A stretch of 64,000 nucleotides of DNA, taken from positions 134,501 to 198,500 of the forward strand of contig JAKOGI010000825.1 in NCBI GenBank assembly GCA_029747015.1. Direction: 5' to 3'. Position 1 is the first letter of the stretch. Every line of letters starts with the position of its first letter. Below, one piece after another: positions 10,463 through 22,878 of this stretch. Made by a program: the position numbers and the translations under genes. The stretch comes from Carnegiea gigantea. Taxonomy: Eukaryota; Streptophyta; Magnoliopsida; Caryophyllales; Cactaceae. The notes beneath the pieces were generated by a model. The model did no database searches and was not told where the DNA came from. It was given only the letters and a program-made list of their open reading frames with translations.

Positions 10463-12530
10463 ACTCTTTTATGTCTAGGTTCCCTTTCATTATTTCACAT
10501 ACGTATTCACTCTTTAATTGAAAGATGGATTTTTTACAGATCATGTCTTTCTGAATTATGGGAAGGATCCAATTTCCTTTGACCTTTTTGTTTTCATTAT
10601 CAACAATAAATTCTTCTCCTTGAAGCTCACCAAGTCTAATTGAACAACTATCCGTCATGTGAGTAGTTTCTTCATAATCACTTCCTTCATATTCATCTTT
10701 CCATACAATTTCAACTTTTCCCTTATTGTTTTTCAGTGCTAGATCTAATGCTTTTTCCTCGCTAAGCTCAAAATAGTCTAGACTACCCAAAATTTCTATA
10801 AGCTTGTTGTTCTTCCCATTTTTATGTTCGTTTGCATGATTACCTACTTCTACGCATGCCCAACACTTAAAGTTGTTTTTTCTTATAGGACGAAAAGCAG
10901 CTTTTCTAAAAATTCTTCATTTTTCAGGGCTTGGTTTGCTATAATATTTTCTTTTGCATTTATCTTCCCGTTGCTTGTTAAAAGTCTTTTTCTTATGAAA
11001 TTTTCTTTTTCTTCTCCTCTAAGGTTCCTTTCCCCATTGGTGAGGATTATCCCAATAGGCTAGAAATTGTTTGTTCATTTTCTTTTGTTTTTGGAGATCA
11101 AGACACTCATCATTGACCAATTTTTTGAAATAAGAGATTCTTATGCCAATGGTACTAATGACATGGTGTTTCAAGCCATGTAATGCATTTTTCATTGATT
11201 ATATAATTGATTGGATATGGTAATTTATGATAAAACATACCAACATTGGTTTTATTATGCCCAATTTCGTAATAATATTGACTAAATTTAGCAATATAAT
11301 TCTTGATATATCTCAGATCCCATAATTCTATATTGTTAATCATTCTTTGCAATTCTCTAGTTTTTTCTTCGACGTCACGTTTGGCTTCGATAAATTCAGT
11401 TTTGATTTCCTTACATAATATTTCAACATAGCAGCCGGGGTTTCCACCATTCTTAATGCGTTTTTACCTTCATCATCTAGGGAGTGATACCGATCAGTTA
11501 TAGTGCTACAAAAACTATGCTCGAGATAACTTAGGAAATTTCCAGCAATCAATGTAGTATTCAAGTTTAGGATAATATTCATGCCTCTTTTTCAATGCTC
11601 AAATATTTCTTCTCTATTACGAACTCCATCAATATTTAAGATGTATTCTGTTTGGCTAATTTGGGTAAGACCAATTTATTCAAAGGGCGTGCTTTTCCGT
11701 GGGATAAACCCAAAGGAAAAGTTTGTTGTACGCCCTGTTGGATCTTACCTAGGTCTCATAAAATGGGCATTTCTTCTTGAAGGTTATCAAATTCTTCATA
11801 TTTAGGAACAACGTTATTAGCTATATTAAACTCGATTTCATCTATGTTAAATTCTTCTCCAATCTCATTAGTTTCATCGTCAATACAAATTTGTCATATT
11901 GTTTTACCTAATCCCTTCCTAATTTCTTCGAAAAGAATCCTCTGGTCTAATTAGGTTTATCTGCTGATATATTCATTGTTCTAAGTGGACATTATTGTAT
12001 CTTCAATATCATTAGATCATACATCTTGTTTTTCAACTATTACGCTCATGATTTTGTTTAATTCTTTTGGATTTTGTTCTTTGTCAAGCATATTCTGTAC
12101 GATTATACTACTTATACTCTATCCTTTTCTTTTTCCTCTGCCTTTTAAGATGGGTTTTCAATTGATTTTTCAGTTGTTTTTTCCCCTACCTCTTTTGGAT
12201 TTTTATACCATGTAAAGGAAATGAACCGTTGTTTCTTAGAATTTTGAAAGGATATTTATGCAGAAATGGAGTACTAGTACTTAAATTAGATTTTTCACTA
12301 TGTCTAATTTTTTTAATTTAGAGAAAGATGGATTATAGACACTTTCTTCTTAATCTCCTTAACTTCAATATCAACTTTTGCTAATTCGACTTTTAATTCT
12401 AAAATTATATCGGTGATATTGTTTAAATGCATTGCTACTAAAGCGATTCTTTCCGATAACTGCACAATATTGAATAATTACGGGCAGGACACGGAGATGA
12501 TGATTCAAGTATTAAACACAATTAATTAGC
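10410..12530 (-). pseudogene. U2 coat protein of endogenous pararetrovirus (broken)
   Basis: Coat protein with basic stretch and zinc knuckle. The open C-terminal piece 10,425-10,790 carries the acidic segment and ends at a TGA where U1 has Trp, a G-to-A type change. The knuckle near 10,840-10,870 has C-x2-C, then N-H and a final His, as in U1 and U4. N-terminal pieces lie at 11,155-11,352 and 11,340-11,582. The coiled N-terminal region reaches about 12,500, next to the primer site at 12,569. Confidence 0.7.
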
Positions 12531-12568
12531 CTAATAAATTTTAATTATCTTGATTACTTTTCGTCACA

Positions 12569-12582
12569 TGGCTATGATACCA
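12569..12582 (-). promoter_or_regulatory. U2 pararetrovirus primer-binding site (tRNA-Met type)
   Basis: The minus strand reads TGGTATCATAGCCA, close to the TGGTATCAGAGC complementary to plant initiator tRNA-Met that primes caulimovirid minus-strand DNA. It lies just upstream of the first viral frame, at the same place in all units. Confidence 0.75.
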
Positions 12583-14230
12583 TATTAAAAAATGTTTCGA
12601 GTAATACTAGCGAGAATAATATTACATGCACAAAATTTTAATTTTTGAAAGTAAGTTTTTTAGGATTGGGGTAAGTTCACAAGTATGAAAAGTTTTGAGA
12701 ACTGTTTAAAAAGTTTAACAGTGACATGTTTTCTAAAAGCTTATTGCAGAATAATTTTAGAAAGCTAGTCCTATAATTTATCACTTAAAAACTTTATAGT
12801 TCTAAATATAAATGCTTCAAAACTGTAAGCCAATAAAATCAATTTTAATATCTGACACTGAACTCCATAAATTTACGGTCAGATGCATGAGATTACCCCG
12901 CTTCTTCTAGGACTAGTCCACCGCAAATCCACCATCTTGTATTTTCTATCTTTGTTTATTATATTTCTTATCCTCCATTAGCTTTGATGGACACCGGGCC
13001 ACATTCAAGTAAAGCTGGCAAAACTGACCGGAGACTCAAAACCTGAACCGAATGATTTGTACCCATACCTAACCCAACATCCAAAATAGGCTCAGTCGAA
13101 AGTGGACTTGAATCCCGAATTGAACTGAACTGAACCGAACCATACCCGACCTGAAATTTTTTACAAAGTTGCTTTATTTTGTATGTCAAGTGTGTTGGGC
13201 CAAAAATCGATAGACCTGAACTTAAGTTCACCCGTTCCGAACCGAACTGACCTGAAGTGTCAATTAACCCGAAACATGGCCCGACCCAAGTTTAACACAG
13301 CCCGCACTAGAATCGAATAAACCATTTGCCAGGTCTACATATGAGTTGCTGGAACTCTGATCCATTTCTTTAGGTCTTATTTACTCTCACTAATACAATC
13401 AAGACATGTGTCACATTTGTCTCACATTCTTATGATTGGAGTCATTTGGAGGAGAACATATTCTCATTGTCCACGTTTATATATTTTTCAAGCTTGCATT
13501 TGTCAAATATTAGCTTTTTAATATGTATTTATGGATGTAGCTCTTGAGAGTATGTACTCCTAGGAGTATGATATAAATATTGCTTTCAACCTCTTTAGTG
13601 GGTCCCGTAGGAAGCAGTTGAATTTGCCATTCAAAAAACAATTATTTTCCTTTTAAAAAAGCGATAATTAGAAACGAGATAAGATCAGTGTTGCTATTGG
13701 TTGTGAACTCGGCAAAAGCCATTTTAATTAAATGAATTGAATTCATATTTGAGTTCATATTTAAAATGACTAATTTTAAGTAGACTTAAAATTAAAAATG
13801 ACCTAAATTAAATCAAATGTAATATTTTTATTAAGATTAGTTTTCTTTATAAAACAAGTCTATGGGATCCATCATCAACTAACTTAAAATCAACCTGAAT
13901 AAACAATAAACTAAGTTGAGACTAAAACTACATTGAATTTTATTGATCCAAACATAACCCTATTCAAATTTAACTCAACCTTTAAATCTAACATAATGAC
14001 CTATTATCAAGGCCAGTTAGTTGGTGCCAGAGGATAAGCTTTGAAAGAAAAGACAAAGAGGAGAGCCATCATTGATTGTACTTTGCGAATAAAATTAGAG
14101 GATGTTTTGTATTTATAGCAGCAAGCACTCGGAGTCGAATTGATAAAAGAATTGATCACTTACTAAAGAAAGAATCATAGGACTTTTACTATATGTGTAG
14201 CTTTGCGCAAAAGCTAGAAACAGTAGATGG
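12583..14230. repeat. N block between U2 and U3 (non-coding, repeated)
   Basis: The same 1.4-1.7 kb block recurs at 18,750-20,490, 25,001-26,425 and, split by insertions, 30,629-30,945 + 34,462-34,505 + 55,245-56,225. From the primer site outward it holds: about 250 bp of leader-like AT-rich DNA; a stretch rich in ACCCGAACC-type motifs (13,010-13,320); a part with short palindromes of the type tgctcctaggagta; an AT-rich insert of about 240 bp (from about 13,769) absent at 56 kb; and a TATA box at 14,110. Its last ~97 bp before RNase H are inverted relative to 56,226-56,322. No coding potential. It seems to be host DNA joined to viral DNA. Confidence 0.75.
14110..14117 (+). promoter_or_regulatory. 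TATA box in N block, facing antisense into U3
   Basis: TATTTATA followed by gcagcaagcactcg, matching the TATA box of the host-like promoter at 56,193. On the plus strand it points towards the truncated 3' end of U3, antisense to the viral genes. The G-boxes of the 55.8 kb copy are degraded in this copy. Confidence 0.45.
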
Positions 14231-15778
14231 TTATGGTCTAAAAAGTAAATCATCTCTTTCATTAGGAAAATTAAGAGCAGGAAGATTTTTACACATCTTT
14301 TGAAATTTTGAACAACCTTTGAATCACTAGGGGTCTTTGTTCAACTTACTTCTTTCTTGAGTTTCTATCGTAATGGCTTTTCCAATTTAGCTAGATCTTT
14401 AATGAAATCTAAAGTATAGGTAACACATCTACAAAAGTTCTCTAATTGTTCCTATCTATAATCTTTTATGGGAAATTTTTTAGTTTCCCTAGAATATGTT
14501 TTGTAGGATGATTTATCCAGCTTTCATTTTTTGGACCTAAAAACTCTATTTCTTGTTTAACATGAATGCACTTGTTCTTACCAAGAATAATACCATGATC
14601 ATTGCATCTTTAGGTGACAACTAAAACATCATCTTTGTGTTGTTCTATGGTCTTGAAAGAGAAGGATATCATCGATGTAACCAAGACAGCAGTGGTTAAG
14701 ATTTTTGAAGAAGTTATCTATTCTTCTCTGAAATATTTGGGGTGCATTGTTAGGACCAAATGACATTACTCTGCACTCATAATGTCCTAGACGAGCACCA
14801 AAAGCAGTTAAGGGAATGCTTTCTTCATCCCCTTTTGTTTGCTAATATCCGCTTTTGCAATCTATTTTTGAGAACCAAGAGGCTCATTAAATTCTATTGA
14901 AAAGAACTATTTTGTTAGGAATATAATAACTACCAAAGACAGTGTTATCATTAAAATTTTTGTAATTGATTATCATTCTAGCTTTTCCTCTTTTCCGTTC
15001 AGCATGATTTCTTACCACAAAAGTGAGGCTAGTGTGAGCACTCTTACTATTCTTAATAAACCTTTTATCTAAAAGTTCTTTGATTTGCTTGTCAAATTCT
15101 TAGATATCATGGTGTGTATACACCATTTGTTTGACTCAGACAATAGTGTTGAGATTCAACAAAGTCATTTTTGCAAATGTCTTATCTCTATCCCAAAATT
15201 TAAGATGATTATCAGAGTAGAGTTCTTCGCATAACTGTTTTTATGGTTTAGCAATTTGCTATTTAATGGATAACTCAAGCAGTGAGATGGTTAGTGCTAC
15301 CTCATCTTCTGTAGGTATTACCTTCTCACCATACTGGCCGCATGTAAACTCAATTTTCTAATAAGTACAAACTTTATTTAATTTATCAATAGGAACTAAA
15401 TGGCCATTTATTGTGAACATTATTTGTTTTATGGTTTGTGTGCACAGAAAATGTAGCCCCTAAAAGTTATTTCTAATGTTCATATTATGAGAGGGTTGAT
15501 AAGTAGCATATAGGACTGGTATAATGCATTAGACTCATCGTATTTTTCAGGATAACCCTTCTATGACTTTCTTGTGGCTCACAATACTATTATTAGCTAT
15601 TCTTGTAAAGAATTCTTGGCTTTTTTCCACATAAATTCTGAAAATAATGATTTTTACGAAAGCAGACAGAACAACTACTATCAATGTAGGCACATAATTC
15701 ATATTTACTATGTCCCTCTAAACATACATTTAGTGGGATATAGATGCTATATATTAAGATTTGTGTTGGTGACTTCAT
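14231..15778 (-). pseudogene. U3 protease-RT region, truncated early in RNase H
   Basis: Protease frame 15,593-15,778 starts with an ATG overlapping the movement-protein end by 32 nt. It contains Y-I-D-S-S-C at the active site, so Gly is replaced by Ser as in U1. RT follows with recognisable fingers (about 14,880-15,170). The palm active site at 14,668-14,679 still reads Y-I-D-D. The homology ends at 14,231 within the first part of RNase H, where the N block begins. Stops are scattered through the region. The truncation point is shared with U4. Confidence 0.75.
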
Positions 15779-16619
15779 ACCATATTTGTATGGTCATATT
15801 CTTGAGTAGTTCATCATTATAGGTTAGTTCACTAACAATTCTTGTTTTATATCTAATGACTTTTCTATCTAGACTCATACTTCGATCTACATTGTCGCTT
15901 GTGGGTTAAGAGCCCATTCTACTCATTTAGTAGGTCATACTAATTATATTGTTTTCTTTGAGTTATTTGGCAGTTGAAGATCCGACTTCCCATTTTGATC
16001 TTGCACTCATGCTTCTTAATAATTGAGGTTTTATGGTACTTTTACCATTCTTATCAATTTTTATTATCGTTTTCTTATTGATTACTGTGGGATTGGCAAG
16101 GTTAGATATCCAAGACCTATCGATTTTTATCCCCTACATATTAGATTTTGTCCTTTCAATTTTTGGCATTGGCATAGGACTTTCAAATTTTTATGCCTTT
16201 ATCATTGTTATCATAGCCTTTGGATATATAGCATTATCTAGTTTGTGGATTATTTTCTAAAATATCCTTAGTCGATAGCCTTCTATTTTGATGTCCTTCC
16301 CAATTGTTTTTATCTCAAGGGATAGCAAGATTTTGTCAAATTTATCTTTTAGGCTTATCTAATGTGCAGGTCGACAATTAAATACTACTAATCCATTATA
16401 TAAGTTGGTCCTAAATTTTTTGATAATGTGATTAATAAATTTGGTATATTTGATATCACAGAGCAAAGTATGAAGATCAATGTCTTTGCTATAATACCGC
16501 AATGGAGTAATTTGCGCTTGGACAATTTCAAAACGGATATTCTTATGCTTTCCATCTTTGTTATACTTAAGGATATTTTTCCTAATGAATGAGATTAACT
16601 TCTCTCGCATCATACTCAT
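15747..16619 (-). pseudogene. U3 movement protein of endogenous pararetrovirus (broken)
   Basis: Movement-protein homologue starting M-S-M-M-R-E-K at 16,619, with 86 codons open to 16,359. The core reads E-I-V-Q-A-Q-I-T-P-L, then D-I-D-L-H-T-L and N-L-Y-N-G-L-V-V-F-N-C-R-P, the best-preserved copy of the last motif. Downstream the frame is interrupted, but the C-terminal region and its stop at 15,747 can be aligned with U5. It overlaps the coat-protein end above and the protease start below. Confidence 0.7.
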
Positions 16620-18690
16620 GGTCTTTTATGTTTATGTCCCCTTCCATTATTTCACATACGTACTCACTCTTTAATTGAAAGATGGATTTTTTATAGATCA
16701 TGTCTTTCTGAATTATGGGAAGGACCCAATTTCCTTTGACCTTTTTGTTTTCATTATCAACAGTAAATTCTTGTCCTTAAAGCTCACCAAGTCTAATTGA
16801 ACGACTATCCATCATGTGACTAGTTTCTTCATAATCATTTCCTTCATATTCATCCTTCAATACAATTTCAATGATTCCCTTATAGTTTTTCAGTGCTAGA
16901 TCAAGTGCTTTTTTCTCGCTAAGCTTAAAATAATCTAGACTACCCAAAATTTCTATAAGCTTATTGTTCTTCCCGTTTTTACATTCATTTGCATGATTAC
17001 CTGCTTCTACGCATGTCTAACACTTAGAGTTGTTTTTTCTTGCAGGACAAAAAGCAGCTTTTCTTAAAAATCGTCGTTTTTCAGGGCTTGGTTTGCTATA
17101 ATATTTTGTTTTACATTTATCTCCCCTTTACTTGTTAAAAGTCTTTTTCTTATGAAACTTTCTTTTTCTTCTCCTCTCGGGTTCCTTTCCCATTGGTGAG
17201 GATCATCCCAATAGGCTAGAAATTGTTTGTTCATTTTCTTTTGTTTTTGGAGATCAACACACTCATCATTGACCTATTTTTTAAAATAAGAGATTCTTAT
17301 GCCAATGGTATTAATGACATGGTTTTTCAAGCCATGCAATTCATTTTTCATTGATTACATAATTGATTGGATATGGTAATTTATGATAAAACGTACCAAC
17401 ATTGGTTTCATTACGGCCAATTTTGTAATAATATTGACTAAATTTAGCAATATAATTCTTCAGATATTTCAGATCTCATAATTCTATGTTGTTAATCTTT
17501 CTTTGCAATTCTCTAGTTTTTTCATTCGGCGTCAAGTTTAGCTCCGATAAATTTAGTTTTGATTTCCTTACATAATAGTTTAGCATAGCAGCTGGGGTTT
17601 CCACCTTTCTTAATGCGTTTTTACCTTCATCATCTAGTGAGTCGTACCAATCAGTTATAGTGTTACAGATAGTGTGCTCGAGATAATTTAGGAAATTTCC
17701 AGCAATCAATGTAGTATTCAAGTCTAGGATAATATTCATACCTCTTTTTCTTGCTCAAATCTTTCTTTTCTATTACGAACTCCATCAATGTTTAAAATGT
17801 ATTCTGTTTGGCTAATTTGGGTAAGACTAATTTATCCAAAGGGCGTAGTTTTCCTTGGGATAAATCCAAAGGAAAAGTTTGTTGTATGCCCTGTTGGAGC
17901 CTACCTAGGTCTCATAAAATGGGCATTTCTTCTAAAAGGTTATCAAATTCTTCAGATTTAGGAACAGCATTATTAACTAGATTAAACTTGATTTCGTCTA
18001 TGTTAAGTTCTTCTCCAATCTCATTAGTTTCATCATCAGTACAATTTTACCATATTGTTTTATCTAATCTCTTCCTAATTTCCTCAAAAAGAACAACATT
18101 AAGATCCTCTGGTCTAATTAGGTCTATCTGCTGATATATTCATTCTTCTAAGTGGACATTATTGTATCTTCAATATCATCAGATAATACATCTTGTTTTT
18201 CAACTATTACGCTCATGATTTTGTTTAATTCTTTTGGATTTTGTTCTTTATCAAGCATATTCTGTACGATTATACTGCTTATACTCTATCCTTTTCTTTT
18301 TTCTCTGCCTTTTAAGATGGGTTTTCAATTGATTTTTCAATTGTTTTTTCCCCTACCTGTTTTGGATTTTTATTCCATGTAAAGGAAATGAATTTTTGTT
18401 TCTTTGATTTTTGAAAGGATATTTATGCAGAAATGGAGTACTAGTACTTAAATCAGATTTTTCACTATGTCTAATTTTGTTAATTTAGAGAAAGATGGAT
18501 TATAGACAATTGCTTCTTAATCTCCTTCACTTCAGTGTTAACTTTTGCTAATTCGGCTTTTAATTCTAAAATTATATCAGTGACATTGTTTAATTGCAGT
18601 CTACTGAAGCGGTTCTTTCCGATAACTACACAATATGTGAATAATTAGGAGCAGGACACGGAGATGATGATTCAAGTATTAAACACAACT
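16567..18690 (-). pseudogene. U3 coat protein of endogenous pararetrovirus (broken)
   Basis: Coat-protein homologue without a long open frame. The knuckle at about 16,985-17,020 keeps the last Cys (N-E-C) that is His in U1, U2 and U4, but has a stop in the C-x2-C part. The open N-terminal piece 17,476-17,739 corresponds to the M-N-I-I-L segment of the other units. The N-terminal coiled region runs to about 18,690. Confidence 0.68.
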
Positions 18691-18735
18691 AATTAGCTTA
18701 ATAAACTTTAATTATCTTAATTATTTTTGGTCACA

Positions 18736-18749
18736 TGGCTATGACGCCA
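18736..18749 (-). promoter_or_regulatory. U3 primer-binding site, one-base variant of tRNA-Met type
   Basis: The minus strand reads TGGCGTCATAGCCA, equivalent in position to the U2 site but with TA changed to CG. It lies upstream of the U3 coat-protein region. Confidence 0.6.
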
Positions 18750-19439
18750 GATTAAACAGGGTTTCGATTAGTGCTAGTGAGAACAATATTGCATGCACAA
18801 AATTTTAAATTTTGAAAGTAAGTTTTTTAAGGATTAGGGTAGGTTCACAAATATGAAAAGTTTTGAGAACTATTTAAAATGTTTAACAGTGACATGTTCC
18901 CTAAAACTTATTGTAAAATAATTTTAGAAAGCTAGTCCTACAAATTATCACTAAAAACTTTATAGTCCCAAATGTAAATGTTTCAAAATTGTAAGCCAAT
19001 AAAATCACACTTTAATATCTGACACTAAACTCCATAAATTTATAGCCAGATCCATGAGATTACCCAGCTTCTTCTAGGACTGGTCGACCGCAAATCCACC
19101 ATATTGTGTTTTCTATCTTTGTTTATTATATCTCTTATCCTCCATTAGCTTTGATGGACACCAGGCCACATTCAGGTAGAGCTGACAAAACTGACCGAAG
19201 ACCCGAAACCTGAACCGAATGATTTGTACCCATACCTAACCCAACATCTAAAATAGGCTCACTCGAAAGTAGACTCAAAGCCCGAATTAACCCGAACCGA
19301 ACCATACCTGACCAAAATTATTTTACAAAGTTGGTGTATTTTGCATGTCAAGTGCGTTGGGCCAAAAATCGATAATCCCGAACTTAAGTTCACCGACCCA
19401 AACCGAACTAACCTGGAATGTTAATTACCGAGCACCCAA

Positions 19440-19556
19440 TGTAACACCCCTCTACCCCCGAGAGGCGTCACAGCGCCAGGATCTCCTAAGGGAGACCTGT
19501 AAGGCTGTCATGACTAGATACTTCTTTAAAGATTCCACCTAAGTTTAAGTTAGTTA
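19440..19556 (+). mobile_element. Fragment of a gypsy LTR start inserted in the N block
   Basis: About 115 bp beginning TGTAACACCCCTCTACCCCC interrupts sequence that is continuous in the other N copies (after ...tgttaatt and before ...gcgaataa). TGTAACACCCC is a typical 5' end of Tekay/Del-type LTRs. Only the first part of an LTR is present, so this is a truncated remnant. Exact limits are uncertain by a few bases. Confidence 0.55.
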
Positions 19557-20368
19557 AGGCGAATAATCCATTTACCAGGTCTACATACGAGTCGCTAGAA
19601 CTGTGATCCGTTTCTTTGGGTCTCATTTGCTCTCACTAATACAATCAAGACATGTGTCACATTTGTCTCACATTCTTATGATTGGAGTCATTTGGATGCC
19701 ATTTCTTATGTGCTCCCACGAGCACAAATTCTCATTGTCCACGTTTACATATTTTTCACGCTTGTATTTGTCAAATATTAGTTTTTTAATATGTATTTGT
19801 GGATGTGGCTCTTGAGAGTATATGCTCCTAGGAGTATGATATAAATATTACTTTCAACCTCTTTAGTGGGTCCCGTAGGAAGCAGTTGAATTTGCCATTC
19901 AAAAAACAACTATTTTCCTTTTAAAAAAGCGATAACTAGAAACGAGATAAGATTAGTGTTGCTATTGGCTGTAAACTTGGCAAAAGCCATTTTAATTAAA
20001 TGAATTGAATTCATATTTGAGTTCATATTTAAAATGGCTGATTTTAAGTAGACTTAAAATTAAAAATGACCTAAATTAAATCAAATGTAATATTTTATTA
20101 AGATTAGTTTTCTTTATAAAACAAGTTTATGGGATCCGTCATCAACTGACTTAAAATCAACCTGAATAAACAATAAGCTAAGTTGAGACTAAAACTACAT
20201 TGAATTTTATTGATCCAAACATCAAATTTAACTAAACCTTTAAATCTAACGTACTGACCTTTTATCAAGTCCAGTTAGTTGGTGCAGGAAGATAAGCTTG
20301 GAAAGAAAAGACAAAAGAGGAGAGCTGTCATTGATTGTACTTTGTGAATAAAATTAGAGGATGTTTTG

Positions 20369-20376
20369 TATTTATA
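20369..20376 (+). promoter_or_regulatory. TATA box in N block, facing antisense into U4
   Basis: TATTTATA in the same context as 14,110 and 56,193, on the plus strand and directed at the truncated 3' end of U4. Confidence 0.45.
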
Positions 20377-20490
20377 GCAGCAACCACTCGAAGTCGAAGT
20401 GATAAAAGAATTGATCACTCACTAAAGAAAGAATCATAGGACTTTTGCATGAGTGTACGTTTACGTAAAAGCTAGAAACAGTAGATGGTT

Positions 20491-22040
20491 ACGGTCCAAA
20501 AAGTAAATCATCTCTTTCATTAGGAAAATTAAGAGCAGGACGATTTTTACACATCTTTTGAAGTTTTGAACAACCTTTGAATCACTAGGGGTCTATGTTC
20601 AACTTACTTCTTTCTTGAGTTTCTATCGCAATGGTTTTCCCAATTTAACTAGATCTTTAATGAAATCTGAAGCATAGGTAAGACACCCAAGAAACCTCTC
20701 TAATTGTTCCTATCTTCAATTTTTTTGGGAAATTTTCTATTTTCTCTAGAATATGCTTTTGTGGAATGATTTGTCCAGCTTTCATTTTGTAGACCTAAAA
20801 CTCTATTTCTTATTTAACATAAATGCACTTGTTCTTATCAAGAATAATACCATGATCAATGCATCTTTAGGTGACAACTAAAACATCACCTTTGTATTGT
20901 TCTATGGTTTTGAAAGACAAGGATATCATCGATGTAACGAAGATAGTAGTGATTAAGAGTTTTGAAGATGTTATCTATTCTTCTCTAAAATAACTAGGGC
21001 TCATTTTTAAGACCAAATGGTATTACTATCCACTCATAATGTCCTTGGGGAGCGCTAAAAGCAGTTAAGGAAATGCTTTGTTCATCCCCTTTTATTTGCT
21101 AATATCTGCTTTTGCAATCTATTTTTGAGAACCAAGAGGCTCATTAAATTCTATTTAAAAGAACTGTTCTGTTATTAATATAATTACTATCAAAGACAGT
21201 GTTATCGTTAAGGTTTTTGTAATTGATTACCATTCTAGCTTTTCTGCTTTTCCATTCAGCATGATTTCTTACCACAAAAGTGAGACTGGTGTGAGCACTC
21301 TTACTATTCTTAATTAACCTTTTATCAAAAAGTTCATTGATTTGCTTGTCAAATTCTTGGATATCATGGTGTGTATATACCATTTGTTTGACTCGGATAA
21401 TAGTGTTGAGATTCAACAAAGTCATCTTTGCAGATGTCTTATATGTATCCCAAAATTTAAGACGATTATCACAGTAGAGGTCTTTGCATAATTGTTCTTA
21501 TTGTTTGGCAGTCTGCTATTTAATGGATAACTCAAGCAGTGAGATTGTTAGTGCTACCTCATCTTTTGTAGGTATTACCTTCTCACCATACTGGCTGCAT
21601 GTGAACTCAATTTTCTGATAAGTGCAAACTTTATTTAATTTATCAATAGGAACTAAATGACCATTTATTATGAATATTATTTGTTTTATGGTTTGTGTAC
21701 ATAGAAAATGTAGCCCCTAAAAATTATTTCTAATATTCATATTATGAGAGGGTTGATAAGTAGCATATAAGACTGGTATAATCCATTAGACTCGACGTAT
21801 TTTTATGGATAACCCTTCTTTGGCTTTCTTGTGGCTCACAATACTTTATCAATTATCCTTGTAAAGAATTCTTGGCTTTTTTCTGCATAAATTCTAGAAA
21901 TAATGATCTTTTTCAAAGCAGACAAAACAACTACTATCGACGTAGGCATATAATTCGCGTTAACTATATCCCTCTAAACATACATTTAGTGGGATATAGA
22001 TGCTATATATTAAGATTTGTATTGACGACTTCATACCATA
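20491..22040 (-). pseudogene. U4 protease-RT region, truncated early in RNase H
   Basis: The RT fingers are open over 21,144-21,425, with H-H-D-I-Q-E-F-D and V-I-N-Y-K-N-L-N-D-N. The active site at 20,925-20,936 keeps Y-I-D-D. Protease sequence lies at about 21,850-22,040 but is frameshifted. The 3' end coincides with that of U3 at the N-block junction, so RNase H and the downstream ORF are missing. Confidence 0.75.
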
Positions 22041-22878
22041 TTTGTATGGTCATATTCTTGACTAGTTCATCCTTATAGGTTGGTTCACTAACAATTCTTA
22101 TTGTATATCCAATGACTTTTCTATCTAGACTCATACTTCGAGATACATTGTCGCTTGTGTGTTCAGAGTCCATTCTACTCATTTAGCAGGTCATACTAAT
22201 TATATCGTCTTCTTTGAGTTCTTCTTTAGCAGTTGAAGATGCTTCTTCCCATTCTGATCTTGCACTCATGCTTCTTAACAGTTGAGGTTTCATGGTACTT
22301 TTACCATTCTTATCAATTTTTATTATCCTTTCCTTATTGATTACTGTGGGATTGGCAAGGCTAGATATCTAAGATCTATCAATTTTTATCCCCTGTAGAT
22401 TAGATTTTGTCCTTTGAATTTTTAGCATTGGCATAGGACTTTTAAATTTTTATGCCTCTATCATTGTTATCATGGCCTTTGGATATATAGTTTTATCAAG
22501 TTTATGGATTATTTTCTAAAATATCCTTAGTCGGTAGCTTCCTGTTTTTATGTCCATTCCAATTGTTTTTGTCTTAAGGGATAGCAAGATTTTGGTAAAT
22601 TAATCTTTTAGGCTTATCTAATATCCAGGTCAACAATTGAATACTACTAATCCATTATATAAGTTAGTCTTAAATTTCTTAATAATGTGATTAATAAATT
22701 TGGTATGTTTGATATCCCAGAGCAAAGCATGAAGATCAATGTCTTTGCTATAATACTGTAATGGAGTAATTCGCACTTGGACACTTCCAAAATAGATATT
22801 CTTATACTTTCTGTCTTTGTTATACTTAAGGATATTTTTCTCAATTAATGAGATTAACTTCTCCCGCATCATACTCAC
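22003..22878 (-). pseudogene. U4 movement protein of endogenous pararetrovirus (broken)
   Basis: Starts M-S-M-M-R-E-K at 22,878 with 82 open codons to 22,630. These include F-G-S-V-Q-V, D-I-D-L-H-A-L and N-L-Y-N-G-L-V-V-F-N-C. It is the closest relative of U1 in this stretch. The remaining C-terminal part is broken by stops; the terminal stop is at 22,003. Confidence 0.7.

Larger units (their letters stand above)
18750..20490. repeat. N block between U3 and U4
   Basis: Second full copy of the N block, closely similar to 12,583-14,230, with the ACCCGAACC-rich part at 19,180-19,420 and the inverted ~97 bp segment at the right edge next to RNase H. It differs by an inserted LTR fragment at about 19,440-19,556. 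It has no coding content. A TATA box lies at 20,369. Confidence 0.75.

Noticed and set aside
12968..13231. 87-codon minus ORF (similar one at 55,279-55,569)
   Set aside because: Produced by the ACCCGAACC-rich repeat of the N block; not conserved in frame at 19.3 and 25.5 kb.
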